Shown here: piece by piece, positions 9,133-17,574 of the stretch
How positions within the stretch are numbered: the first letter of the stretch is position 1
Layout of the letters: each line of letters starts with the position of its first letter
From: Clostridia bacterium
GTDB taxonomy: Bacteria; Bacillota; Clostridia; Oscillospirales; Acutalibacteraceae
Assembly: GCA_017625435.1 (NCBI GenBank)
Contig: JAGAKX010000013.1
Span: 1 to 64,000, forward strand
Length of the DNA stretch: 64,000 nt
Direction: 5' to 3'
Program-made: the position numbers and the translations under genes
The notes under the pieces: model-generated
What the model saw: the letters and a program-made list of their open reading frames with translations, nothing else
Database searches by the model: none
Told to the model about the DNA's origin: nothing

Positions 9133-9280
9133 AAGGATTTCCTTTCATTTATATTTCTTATTACCAATTTACAGCATAGAGACCCTTTTGTCAACAAGCA
9201 GAGAAGCGGAAAATATTTTCTGTTGACTGAAATATTTTTTACATATATAATTACATTAGATTGTAACGGGAGGACAGACT

Positions 9281-10483
9281 GTGAAAAGATTTACGGCGCT
9301 GCTTTTATGCTTCATTTTAATATTGTCTCTTACGGTGCCGTCCTTTGCACTCCAGAGTCAGGACAAGCTGACACCTGCCCCCGAAATAACGGGCTTTGCT
9401 AAAAATGCGGACGGAACGCTCGGCATCAATGTCTCCCACGCCCTCGAAAGTGCAGAGGAGCTGAGAAAAACAATATATGACATTGCTCTGGAGCAGTATA
9501 AAAGTGAAGAGGCACTTCTTGCCTCCCCCGAAAAATACCTGTGCTATGAAACAAAGCTGTACCTTGAAATCAGCACGGACAATGCTGCAAAGTCAATAAG
9601 AGAAATTACGGAAGAGGGCTTTACTCTTACAAAAGATGACATTCTCCCCTTCTCGGAAAAAGGAACATTATTCGTAAAGATTCTTCTTGCATCCGAAAAT
9701 TTCAGAGACGAAGACACAAAAACCGTGTATATTTACAGAGAATCCTTCCCCGTTCCCCTTATGACGGACGGAAACGCGGTTTTCCCCGTGGGAAGCCCCA
9801 TCACCTTCGAAGAGGAAATCAAGGAGGATATCTCTCTTTTCCCGGCAAAAAGAACCGGATATATTTTTGACGGCTGGTCCTGTGACGGCAGCACAAGAAT
9901 CGGAAAAATCCCCGCAGGAACAAAGGAAATTACTCTGTTTTCCCATTTTATTCCTATGCAGTATGAAATAAATTACGTGCTGACTACAGATATGACCTAC
10001 CCCTTCGGCAGAGCGGATAACTCGAAAAATCCTGTTTTTTACACCGTGGGCGAGGGTGCAAGGCTTTATGACATCCAATCCCCTACGGTCGGCTACACCT
10101 TCGGCGGATGGTATCTGAGCCCGGATTTTTCAGGTGACCCCGTGACGGAAATCGCAAAAAACGAAACCGGCGACAAACTGCTTTATGCAAGGTGGATAAG
10201 CGACAAGGAGATTGAAGACAGCAAACGCCTTGAAAGAGAGCAGTATATTAAGGATAATCACTTGGGAGACCCTGACGGCGACGGCAAAACAACGGCTTCG
10301 GATGCAAGATATGTTCTTCGTTCGGCAATAGGACTTGAAGAGGCTGATATGGAAAAGCTGCGCCGGGTTGACTACTACGGCACGGGAATTGTCTCCTCGG
10401 AAACCGCCAGAACAACCCTGAGAATCGCAACAGGCCTTGACAGCCTTTATGACATTCTTCTTGAAAACGGCATGCTGCCCTGA
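9281..10483 (+). CDS. Secreted protein with InlB-type repeats and C-terminal dockerin
   Basis: The 400-residue protein starts at GTG after GGGAGGACAG. It has a signal peptide (cleavage near SFA), an N-terminal part without a recognised fold, two Listeria-Bacteroides-type repeats (GYIFDGWSCDG and GYTFGGWYLSPDFSG with LLYARW) and a C-terminal dockerin. The first dockerin Ca loop is canonical (DPDGDGKTTASDA); the second half (DYYGTGIVSSETA) has lost several acidic ligands. Dockerins normally bind cohesins on scaffoldins or surface proteins, so it is probably tethered extracellularly. It is followed 15 bp later by another dockerin protein. Confidence 0.85.
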   Translation: MKRFTALLLCFILILSLTVPSFALQSQDKLTPAPEITGFAKNADGTLGINVSHALESAEELRKTIYDIALEQYKSEEALLASPEKYLCYETKLYLEISTDNAAKSIREITEEGFTLTKDDILPFSEKGTLFVKILLASENFRDEDTKTVYIYRESFPVPLMTDGNAVFPVGSPITFEEEIKEDISLFPAKRTGYIFDGWSCDGSTRIGKIPAGTKEITLFSHFIPMQYEINYVLTTDMTYPFGRADNSKNPVFYTVGEGARLYDIQSPTVGYTFGGWYLSPDFSGDPVTEIAKNETGDKLLYARWISDKEIEDSKRLEREQYIKDNHLGDPDGDGKTTASDARYVLRSAIGLEEADMEKLRRVDYYGTGIVSSETARTTLRIATGLDSLYDILLENGMLP

Positions 10484-10498
10484 ATGGAATGATATAAA

Positions 10499-12001
10499 AT
10501 GAAAAAATTTATTTCGGCAATACTTCTTATAACAATGCTTTTTGCTTTTGTGTCCCCGGCTTATGCCTCGGGCACGGGTAAATACGTTGTTGTGAATGAT
10601 GTTACAAGTGTTTTTTCTACCCCGGGTATCGGCGGACAGAAAATCGCAGAGCTTACAAAAAATACCGTTATTGAGATAACGGAAATAAGAAACGAGCTTT
10701 TCGGCAAGGCGTATATCCCCAAGGACGGTGTCACGGGTTGGGTGCAGATGGGCGCACTTAAAGCTCTCGAAGCCCCTGAACCCGATGACAGCATCACGGG
10801 CATAAAAATAAAGCAGCTCCCCGAAAAAAGGGAATATACAGACGGTACTGAGGAGCTTGACCTTACGGGTCTTAAGGTTGTTTCCCTCGGTAAGGACGGA
10901 AAAGAAGCCCTGATTACGGGATATTCCGTATATGCCCCCGAAATGAAGGTGCCGGGAGAAAAAACCGTTACGGTATCCTACTCACCCGACGGGGTAAACA
11001 GCTACACAGACAGCTTTAAGGTAACGGTGAAAAGGCTTCCCGTAACGGGCATTTCCGTAAAAGAAAAGCCGAAAACGGAATACAGCGAAAATCAACCTCT
11101 TGACCTTACTGAGATCGTTGTCGTCTGCAGCTTTTCAGAAGGTGACGACAGCATTTATACCTACTCTCAGCTTAAAGACAACCCCGATTTCAGAATTGAA
11201 GGCTGTCACGGGGAAATGCACGGAGCCTCCCTTACAAAAGGCACTCACACAATAAAGGTTACATACAAATACACGGACATCTTTACCGAATTTACGGTAA
11301 ACGTAACCGAAAGAAGGCTTGTCGGTCTTACGGTAAAGGAGCAGCCGAAGAATCTTACCGTTTATGACAACAAGAAAATTCCCGCACTTGACGGACTTGT
11401 GCTTGAAGCAGCTTACGACAACGGTGAAAAGGAAGATGTTTACCACTATAACTGCGAAGCGGTCTGCGACCCGACTCAGTTCATAATAGGTCCCGGAAAC
11501 CGTGTCGATGTTTATTTCGGCGGTATGTACGTAACTCTTGAATTCCGCTATTCCGTAGCCGTACCCGAAAAAATCACCCTTGAGTTTCCCAAGGGCTTCA
11601 CACTTAATTTCTTCAAAGGTGAGGAAATTGACCTTTCCCCCGTAAAAGTGCGGCTCGTTTATTCCGACGACACCTTCGAATACGTAACTGATTACAAAAT
11701 GAGCACTCCCGACCCGACTGTTACGGGCACACAGCACATAAGCGTAATTTACAGGGAGTTTTCCGAGGTGTTTGTAATAAACATCTCCCCATATTTCAGC
11801 AAAGGCGATGTTGACGGCAACGGAATTATAAGCTCCAACGATGCAAGACAGACGCTGCGTGCGGCGGTAGGTCTTACAAAGCTTAACGGAATGACCTTTT
11901 TTGCAGGAGATGCCGACCGTGACGATAAAATATCGGCAAATGATGCAAGACTGATTCTGCGTGCTTCGGTAGGACTTGAAAACCTTTATATTACATTGTA
12001 A
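10499..12001 (+). CDS. Secreted SH3 / Ig-like protein with C-terminal dockerin
   Basis: The 500-residue protein has a signal peptide (cleavage after AYA), a bacterial SH3-like domain at about 25-90 (ending TGWVQMG), about four bacterial Ig-like (Big_3-type) modules at 95-430 recognisable by recurring LDLTGLKV and VTVSY/ITVKY signatures, and a two-loop dockerin at 437-497 (DVDGNGIISSNDA; DADRDDKISANDA) with intact Ca ligands. It has no catalytic domain. SH3 and Ig-like modules suggest wall binding and spacing, so it could present or cross-link partners at the surface. It is probably co-transcribed with the dockerin protein 15 bp upstream. Confidence 0.87.
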   Translation: MKKFISAILLITMLFAFVSPAYASGTGKYVVVNDVTSVFSTPGIGGQKIAELTKNTVIEITEIRNELFGKAYIPKDGVTGWVQMGALKALEAPEPDDSITGIKIKQLPEKREYTDGTEELDLTGLKVVSLGKDGKEALITGYSVYAPEMKVPGEKTVTVSYSPDGVNSYTDSFKVTVKRLPVTGISVKEKPKTEYSENQPLDLTEIVVVCSFSEGDDSIYTYSQLKDNPDFRIEGCHGEMHGASLTKGTHTIKVTYKYTDIFTEFTVNVTERRLVGLTVKEQPKNLTVYDNKKIPALDGLVLEAAYDNGEKEDVYHYNCEAVCDPTQFIIGPGNRVDVYFGGMYVTLEFRYSVAVPEKITLEFPKGFTLNFFKGEEIDLSPVKVRLVYSDDTFEYVTDYKMSTPDPTVTGTQHISVIYREFSEVFVINISPYFSKGDVDGNGIISSNDARQTLRAAVGLTKLNGMTFFAGDADRDDKISANDARLILRASVGLENLYITL

Positions 12002-12025
12002 TTAATTCTGAAAGGAAAAAATATT

Positions 12026-12325
12026 ATGAGCAAGAACAACAAAAACAATGCACCCGAAACAGAAGAGGTTGAATTTTTTGAATTCGTTGACGAGGAAGGC
12101 AATGTAGAAAAATTTGAAATTCTCGGATTTATCGAATTTGAAGGCAACGATTATGTTGCTCTTCTTCCCGAAAAGGACGATACACAGGTTCACATTTTAG
12201 AGGTTGTTGAGGAGCTTGACAGCGACTATGACACTTATCTCGGCATTGATAACCAGGCCCTTGTTGATAAAATTTATGAAAAATTTATGAAAGAAAACAA
12301 GGACAGATTCAATTTTGTGGAATAA
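12026..12325 (+). CDS. DUF1292 (YrzB-like) small acidic protein
   Basis: This 99-residue, strongly acidic protein has the DUF1292 pattern: E-x-V-E-F-F-E-F-V-D-E-E-G near the start, then FEILGFIEFEGNDYVALLP and a valine/glutamate-rich end. The family is widespread in Firmicutes next to ruvX and mtaB-type genes, with unknown function. The start follows GAAAGGAAAAAAT. Its 3' end converges on the gene at 12343. Confidence 0.85.
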   Translation: MSKNNKNNAPETEEVEFFEFVDEEGNVEKFEILGFIEFEGNDYVALLPEKDDTQVHILEVVEELDSDYDTYLGIDNQALVDKIYEKFMKENKDRFNFVE

Positions 12326-12342
12326 AAACACAAAATCATTAT

Positions 12343-13014
12343 TTATCTGTATTTCTTCATAAGCAAAGAAAACAGTTCTTTTGTTGACGGCGGGGTATAT
12401 GTAATGGCATTTGCCCCTGCTTCAACTGTTTTCCTTATTGTGTCTCCCGTAGGTCCGCCCGTTGCAATTATGGGCACTTCGGGATATTTTTCTCTTATTT
12501 TTTTTACAAGATCGGAAGTTTTATCCGCAGCTGCAACATTGAGAATTGCAGCGCCGGCATCAAGCCTTTCTGATATATCGGTTTCTTCACTTACAACCGT
12601 AATTATAACGGGAATATCCACCGAATCGGCAACTTTTCTTACATTTTCATCGGATACGGGAGCATTTAGCACAACACCCATAGCACCCTGAGCCTCTACA
12701 TCCTTTGCAAGACTCACGGTTCTTGCTCCCTGTGTGGTTCCTCCGCCAACACCGCAGAAAACAGGTATGTAAGAATTTTTGATAATTGATTCGGAAATGG
12801 CAATTTGCGGAGTAAAGGGGTAAACAGCAAACACAGCATCTGCATCACAGTTTCTTATAATCGCAATGTCTGTTGAAAAAATAAAGGTTTTCAGACATCT
12901 GCCGAATATACTTATACCGCTGCAGGCATAAGCTTCCTCGGGAACACGAAGAATATTGTGTCTGAGTCTGCTTTCAAAAACGGGGGCTTTGCTTTTGTTT
13001 GTTTCATTATTCAT
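12343..13014 (-). CDS. TIM-barrel phosphate-binding protein
   Basis: This 223-residue protein shows the strand-helix rhythm of a TIM barrel: IAIIRNCDADAVFAVYPFT, VFCGVGGGT, GAMGVVLNAPVS, PVIITVV, GAAILNVAA, PIIATGGPTGDTI and GANAITYTPPS. The last two are phosphate-binding loops typical of nitronate monooxygenase/aldolase-type barrels. It is short for FMN-dependent members and no catalytic lysine can be assigned, so the substrate is unknown. A strong AGGAGGGA site precedes the ATG. It is divergent from the radical SAM gene at 13084. Confidence 0.6.
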   Translation of the reverse strand: MNNETNKSKAPVFESRLRHNILRVPEEAYACSGISIFGRCLKTFIFSTDIAIIRNCDADAVFAVYPFTPQIAISESIIKNSYIPVFCGVGGGTTQGARTVSLAKDVEAQGAMGVVLNAPVSDENVRKVADSVDIPVIITVVSEETDISERLDAGAAILNVAAADKTSDLVKKIREKYPEVPIIATGGPTGDTIRKTVEAGANAITYTPPSTKELFSLLMKKYR

Positions 13015-13083
13015 TTTATCTTCCCTCCTGATAAAGTTTTAACATAAATACAACCGTAAAATTAATCGAAACAGGTAACAGTA

Positions 13084-13905
13084 ATGTATAAAAAGGTTTA
13101 TCTTGAAATAACAAATATATGTAATCTTGACTGTTTCTTCTGCCACAAGACAAAACGGAAGAAGAAGCTTTTGTCCGTTGAGGAATTTACATATCTCTCA
13201 GAAAAAATAAGACCCTTTACGGACTATCTTTATCTGCATCTGATGGGTGAGCCCTTACTGCACCCTCTTCTCGGAGACTTTCTCGGAATTGCGGAAAACC
13301 TCGGTTTTAAGACAACAATTGTCTCCAACGGTTTCCTTATAAAAAAGCGTGCAGAGGATATTCTGAGGTATGCACCCTATAAAGTTACTTTTTCTCTCCA
13401 TTCCTATGAAGCAAATGAAACTGATATTTCCCTTAAAAAATATCTTAGTGATATAATTGATTTCTGCAAAAAAGCTGAAGAGAAAGGTACGATATGCGTG
13501 CTTCGTCTCTGGAACGGCAAGGGTGAAAACCGCCTTAACGATGAGATAATCTCAGAGCTGAAAAAAGATTTCAGTTTTACCGAAAACAGAAAAGGCTTTA
13601 CTCTTTCAAAAAGAATTTATCTTGAACTTGCAGACATGTTCGTATGGCCCGACAATGAAGCGCCCCGCCGGGACGTAAGATTCTGTATGGGGCTCCGGGA
13701 TCACATAGGGGTACTGTCCGACGGCACGGTTGTGCCCTGCTGTCTTGATGCGGACGGCAGTATTCCTCTGGGGAATCTTTTTACGGAAGAGCTTACGGAT
13801 ATTGTGAATTCCCCGAGAGCAAAGGCAATTTATGAGGGCTTTTCACAGAATAAATGCGCAGAAGAAATGTGCAGGCATTGTCAGTATGCAACAAGATTCA
13901 ATTAG
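13084..13905 (+). CDS. Radical SAM protein with SPASM domain
   Basis: The 273-residue protein begins with the radical SAM cluster motif CNLDCFFC (CX3CX2C, residues about 13-20), which binds the 4Fe-4S cluster and S-adenosylmethionine, and has LMGEPLLHP (the GE motif) next. The C-terminus has SPASM-type cysteines: FCMG.., VPCCLDADG, and CAEEMCRHC. Such proteins often modify peptides or mature enzymes, but no precursor peptide is visible nearby. The ribosome site is weak. A terminator follows at 13911. Confidence 0.88.
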   Translation: MYKKVYLEITNICNLDCFFCHKTKRKKKLLSVEEFTYLSEKIRPFTDYLYLHLMGEPLLHPLLGDFLGIAENLGFKTTIVSNGFLIKKRAEDILRYAPYKVTFSLHSYEANETDISLKKYLSDIIDFCKKAEEKGTICVLRLWNGKGENRLNDEIISELKKDFSFTENRKGFTLSKRIYLELADMFVWPDNEAPRRDVRFCMGLRDHIGVLSDGTVVPCCLDADGSIPLGNLFTEELTDIVNSPRAKAIYEGFSQNKCAEEMCRHCQYATRFN

Positions 13906-13910
13906 CAGAT

Positions 13911-13943
13911 AAGGGTACCCACGGAAGAGGTGCCCTTGTTTTT
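13911..13943 (+). terminator. Terminator after the radical SAM gene
   Basis: AAGGGTACC (13911-13919) pairs with GGTGCCCTT (13930-13938), allowing one G-T wobble, followed by GTTTTTAT. It overlaps the last codons of the convergent gene ending at 13942. Confidence 0.75.
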
Positions 13944-14874
13944 ATGCCGTAATACGTCTGAAGTTTCTCTTTTCGCTTCTCCAGGAAAAAATTATCTCCG
14001 GATTTTCAAAAATTTCACCAAGCCTTTTCATAAAGGGGGCAATCTCACCGAAATCGAGCGCTCTGTGGTCAAAGGCAATACAGATGGGAAGCATCTGTCT
14101 TATCTCAATTTTATTATTCTCCGTTACTGCAGGCTTCTTCTGTACGGCGCCAACACCGAAGGCACAGACCTGAGGAGGGATTATTTCAAGAAGTGCCATA
14201 GCACCCTTCTGTCCGAGATAGGTTGAGCCGATATTTGATACCGTCACGGTGCCCTGCTCAAGGTCACGGAAGGTAAGTCTTTCAGCTTCCGGAATTGCCT
14301 CATACTCCCGTTTTGCCTTTCCGGATAAAGTTTTTATACGGTGCTTTCCCGTTTTTGCTCCCACAAGCCTGTATACCGTTTTCAGAAGATGCCCTTTTTT
14401 GAGGCCTTCAATCGTATCGTGAAGAGAAACGGAAAAAAGTGCCTCGTCAAGATTTGAATTTTGCGCTCTTTTTGTAACATCATTAATATATGAAGTCATA
14501 TCGTCAAGATTGCGGTTTTCAAAATTTCTTAAATTCAGCGTCATCATTTTTCCGTCAGGAAGAATTGCAGGCATTGAAATATTTATATTTTCGAAAGTAT
14601 TTATTTGACCTCTTACCAATCTTCTGTTAAAATTAATATGTGAATTCATAACGGGCGCAGCCTTAAGACCCTCAGTTATGATTTTCAGCATCAGAGTGTT
14701 GAAGGTTATCTTAGTATTATATTCCGAATTCATTTCCCTGAATAAGGAAAAAAGCTCCGTCACATCTGCCTCATAGATGTATGATACGTGTGGGATGCTT
14801 CTCCAGCTTTCACTTGTCATATTTGCAACAATTTTTCTTTGTATTCCGAAATGCTCCGTGTTTTTAAGTTTCAT
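13942..14874 (-). CDS. Stand-alone 2-oxoacid dehydrogenase E2-like acyltransferase domain
   Basis: This 310-residue protein matches only the catalytic (CAT-like) domain of E2 subunits: MTSESWRSIPHVSYIYEADVT near the start, a central QGTVTVSNIGS block, and near the end AFDHRALDFGE in the position of the family motif HRxxDG. No lipoyl or E1-binding domain is present, and no E1, E3 or lipoate genes lie nearby. The catalytic His is retained, but the usual DG is DF. Such proteins are known in Clostridia; a true acyl-CoA role is inferred only. Confidence 0.75.
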   Translation of the reverse strand: MKLKNTEHFGIQRKIVANMTSESWRSIPHVSYIYEADVTELFSLFREMNSEYNTKITFNTLMLKIITEGLKAAPVMNSHINFNRRLVRGQINTFENINISMPAILPDGKMMTLNLRNFENRNLDDMTSYINDVTKRAQNSNLDEALFSVSLHDTIEGLKKGHLLKTVYRLVGAKTGKHRIKTLSGKAKREYEAIPEAERLTFRDLEQGTVTVSNIGSTYLGQKGAMALLEIIPPQVCAFGVGAVQKKPAVTENNKIEIRQMLPICIAFDHRALDFGEIAPFMKRLGEIFENPEIIFSWRSEKRNFRRITA

Positions 14875-14899
14875 TTTATATTCTCCCGATAAAATTTTT

Positions 14900-14939
14900 A
14901 TGATATTATTCCGACAGACTTCTTTGTCTGCCGTGATAT
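14900..14939 (+). repeat. Solitary hairpin unit flanked by RTGATAT linkers
   Basis: ATGATAT (14900-14906) and GTGATAT (14933-14939) flank a short stem CAGAC/GTCTG (14915-14919 with 14926-14930). The arrangement mimics one unit of the hairpin arrays at 29298 and 40245 but is imperfect, so it may be a decayed copy or chance. It lies between divergent genes. Confidence 0.4.
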
Positions 14940-15050
14940 CAGTTTACCCCGAAAAGAAACAAAAAAACACCAACTGAAGTTTACATAAGCGCTTTTCAAT
15001 ATATACTTCGGTTTGCATTTTTTAACGCAACCGTAAAACGGAGGGAAAAT

Positions 15051-15716
15051 ATGAATCTTTTTACAGCAAATAAGCTGACTGCCTTAAGAAAGCACAACGG
15101 ACTTTCTCAGGAATCTCTTGCAGAAAAAATCGGTGTCAGCCGTCAGGCAGTTTCAAAATGGGAAAGAGGCGAGGCATCTCCCGACACGGAAAATATTCTT
15201 GCTCTTTCAAAGCTTTACTGTGTATCCCTTGACGACATTTTAGGGGACAAAACAGCGGAAGAAATAATCCGGGACCAAGAAATAATCACAGCGCCTGCCG
15301 AAAATGAAAACGCACTTTACAGCACCAAAAAAAGTGAGCCGAAGGAAGCGGCTGAACAAAATAAACAGCTTGCGGAAATATTAAAAAACGAAATGAAGGA
15401 CCTTCCCGCCTTCGGTAAAAAGCTTCTTAAATTTCCGTTCTTTCTCGTTGCAATTATCGGCTACCTTGCAATAGGCTTTTCAATAAAGGTATGGCACCCC
15501 ACGTGGCTGATTTTCCTTACAATCCCTGCCTATTACATAACCGCACTTGCATTTTTACAGAAAACGGAAAAGAAGATGCTTCTTACGTTACCCGTCTATC
15601 TTTATGCCGTAATAATATTCCTGGTTATAGGGCTGCTTCTTAATTTATGGCACCCTGCCTGGCTTATTTTTCTCTGCATTCCCTTATACTACTGGCTTGT
15701 ACTGACAAAAAAATAA
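15051..15716 (+). CDS. XRE-family regulator with duplicated transmembrane C-terminus
   Basis: The N-terminal 65 residues are a classic HTH_3 domain (LRKHNGLSQESLAEKIGVSR then QAVSKWERGE, ILALSKLYCVSLDDIL). A charged linker follows (70-120). The last 95 residues hold four hydrophobic segments in two related halves, each ending W-H-P-x-W-L-I-F-L: IKVWHPTWLIFLTIPAYY and LNLWHPAWLIFLCIPLYY. It may sense a membrane or envelope signal and regulate transcription from the membrane. The ATG follows CGGAGGGAAAAT. Confidence 0.88.
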   Translation: MNLFTANKLTALRKHNGLSQESLAEKIGVSRQAVSKWERGEASPDTENILALSKLYCVSLDDILGDKTAEEIIRDQEIITAPAENENALYSTKKSEPKEAAEQNKQLAEILKNEMKDLPAFGKKLLKFPFFLVAIIGYLAIGFSIKVWHPTWLIFLTIPAYYITALAFLQKTEKKMLLTLPVYLYAVIIFLVIGLLLNLWHPAWLIFLCIPLYYWLVLTKK

Positions 15717-15728
15717 TTCATAAAAAAA

Positions 15729-15770
15729 GCTTCGCAACCAAAGTTTACATCGGTTGCGAAGCCTTATTTT
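15729..15770. terminator. Bidirectional-looking terminator between 15716 and 15779
   Basis: GCTTCGCAACC (15729-15739) pairs with GGTTGCGAAGC (15752-15762), with A-rich sequence before and CTTATTTTT after. It can terminate both convergent genes. Confidence 0.88.
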
Positions 15771-15778
15771 TCAAGGGG

Positions 15779-17557
15779 TTATGCGTTTTTCTGCAGCTTG
15801 TATTTTTCCTTATACTGTCTGTACTCTTCATCAAAAGCATCATTGCCGGACTTTACGGAGCTTAAGTAATTATGTGCATCGTAGCCGTCTGTTGCTGATT
15901 CAATAACCGCAACGGCAATGTTTGAGCAATGATCGGAGATTCTTTCGCAGTTATTAAGAATATCGGAAAGAATGAAGCCGAGCTCAATGGTGCATTCTCC
16001 TGCCTTGAGGCGGTCAATGTGTCTTCTTCTTACCTTTTCCGTAAGACGGTCCACAACCTGCTCAAGAGGCTCTACACGGGCTGCAAGCTCTGCATCATTT
16101 TCTGCATAAGCCTTTGTGGTAAGAGTGATTATTTCAATAAGCGCATCAGTCAGCACCGTCAGCTCATCATAAGCCTGTGAAGAGAAGGAAATCTTCTTTT
16201 CACTCATTTCCTTGCCCGATTCAAGAAGATTCAGCGCGTGGTCACCGAGTCTTTCAAAATTTCCTATGGCGTGAAGCATACGGCCTGTTTTTCTGGAATC
16301 CCCTTCCGAAAGAGAAAGAGCGGAAACCTTCACAAGGAATGAACCGATATCGTCTTCGTAAGCATCAAGAATCTCTTCCTGAAGCTGAAGCCATTCCTCA
16401 GTTTCCTTATCATATTCGCACATAGCCGCAAAGGAGGTAATTATCATCTGCTTTGCGGTTTCTGCCATTTTTACGGTAATATTATCGCACTCACTAACTG
16501 CAACGGAGGGAGTTGCCAGAAGTCTTTCGTCCATAGAAAAAAGATGAATGTTGTTTTTCTTTTCGGCATCCTTGTCCTTCACACAGATTTCCGTCAGCTT
16601 TATAAGGGGCTTTGCAAAGGGACAAAGAACTACCGTAAGAGCCACATTGAATATCGAGTGAATAAGAGCAATGCTCCAGGCTGTTGCAGGCTCTCTGAAA
16701 AGCGGAATATCAAAAGCGGAATCCACAATCCAGAACACCGAAGTAAAGAGAACCGTGCCGATAACATTCAGCGAAGTATGCAAGAAGGCAACACGCTTTG
16801 CCTTGGAGTTTGTACCTATAGAGGAAATAACGGCAGTAACACAGGTACCGATATTCTGACCCATAACAATGGGAATTACCATACCCACATCAATGAGCCC
16901 CGTAAGCGCCAGAGCCTGAAGCATACCGACAGATGCGGCAGAGGACTGAATTACGGCGGTGATAACTGCACCTATAAACACACCGAACAAGGGATTGCTA
17001 AACTGAATAAATACGTTTTCGATACCGGGAATATCCTTTATGGGGTCCATAGCCGAGCCCATAAACTCCATACCGTACATCAGTACCGCAAAGCCCACGA
17101 AAACAGAGCCGAGACTCTTTCTCTTGGAGTTTTTGGAGAACATTACGAACATAACGCCGATAAAGGCAAGTATGGGCGAAAAGTTTTCGGGCTTGAGCAT
17201 CATCATTGCGATATTGTCGCTTTCAATTCCCGAAAGGGACAGTATCCACGCTGTAAGGGTCGTGCCGATATTGGCACCGAAGATGATGAAGATAGTCTGT
17301 GAAAACTGCATTATTCCCGAGTTTACAAGACCCACAAGCATAACCGTTACCGCAGAAGAGGACTGCACGGCAATGGTTATGAGAGCACCGAAAATAATAC
17401 CGAGAATCGGGTTCTTTGTAAACTTTTTGAGAAGCACCTCGAGCTTTCCGCCCGCAAGCTTTTCAAGGTCCGAGCTCATTACGTTCATTCCGAAAAGGAA
17501 AAACGCAAGTCCCAGAAGCATCTGAACAACAGAAGTTATAATCTGTGCAGTATTCAT
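15779..17557 (-). CDS. Na/phosphate cotransporter family protein with PhoU domain
   Basis: The 592-residue protein has two Na/Pi-cotransporter (PF02690) repeats in the first 320 residues, each with the QSSSA signature (AVQSSSAVTVMLVGL; AVIQSSAASVGML), and nine or so membrane segments. Residues about 345-580 are a PhoU-like helical bundle with repeated E-x-x-x-D patterns (NFERLGDHALNL; NCERISDHCSN). It imports phosphate with Na+, and the PhoU part may regulate transport. The start follows GGCAGGAAATATA and is 17 bp after the rRNA methyltransferase gene, which is upstream on the same strand. Confidence 0.92.
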   Translation of the reverse strand: MNTAQIITSVVQMLLGLAFFLFGMNVMSSDLEKLAGGKLEVLLKKFTKNPILGIIFGALITIAVQSSSAVTVMLVGLVNSGIMQFSQTIFIIFGANIGTTLTAWILSLSGIESDNIAMMMLKPENFSPILAFIGVMFVMFSKNSKRKSLGSVFVGFAVLMYGMEFMGSAMDPIKDIPGIENVFIQFSNPLFGVFIGAVITAVIQSSAASVGMLQALALTGLIDVGMVIPIVMGQNIGTCVTAVISSIGTNSKAKRVAFLHTSLNVIGTVLFTSVFWIVDSAFDIPLFREPATAWSIALIHSIFNVALTVVLCPFAKPLIKLTEICVKDKDAEKKNNIHLFSMDERLLATPSVAVSECDNITVKMAETAKQMIITSFAAMCEYDKETEEWLQLQEEILDAYEDDIGSFLVKVSALSLSEGDSRKTGRMLHAIGNFERLGDHALNLLESGKEMSEKKISFSSQAYDELTVLTDALIEIITLTTKAYAENDAELAARVEPLEQVVDRLTEKVRRRHIDRLKAGECTIELGFILSDILNNCERISDHCSNIAVAVIESATDGYDAHNYLSSVKSGNDAFDEEYRQYKEKYKLQKNA

Positions 17558-17574
17558 ATTATATTTCCTGCCTT

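Noticed and set aside
9281-12001. Cellulosome cluster
   Set aside because: Dockerins are present, but no cohesin/scaffoldin and no dockerin-bearing glycosidase is in the window.
13084-13905. RiPP biosynthesis locus around the radical SAM/SPASM gene
   Set aside because: No short precursor gene, peptidase or exporter lies next to it; neighbours are a TIM-barrel protein and an E2-like enzyme.
16544-17302. Long plus-strand frame opposite the Na/Pi cotransporter gene
   Set aside because: It lies wholly antisense to a clear transporter with correct motifs and has no ribosome site or recognisable domain.
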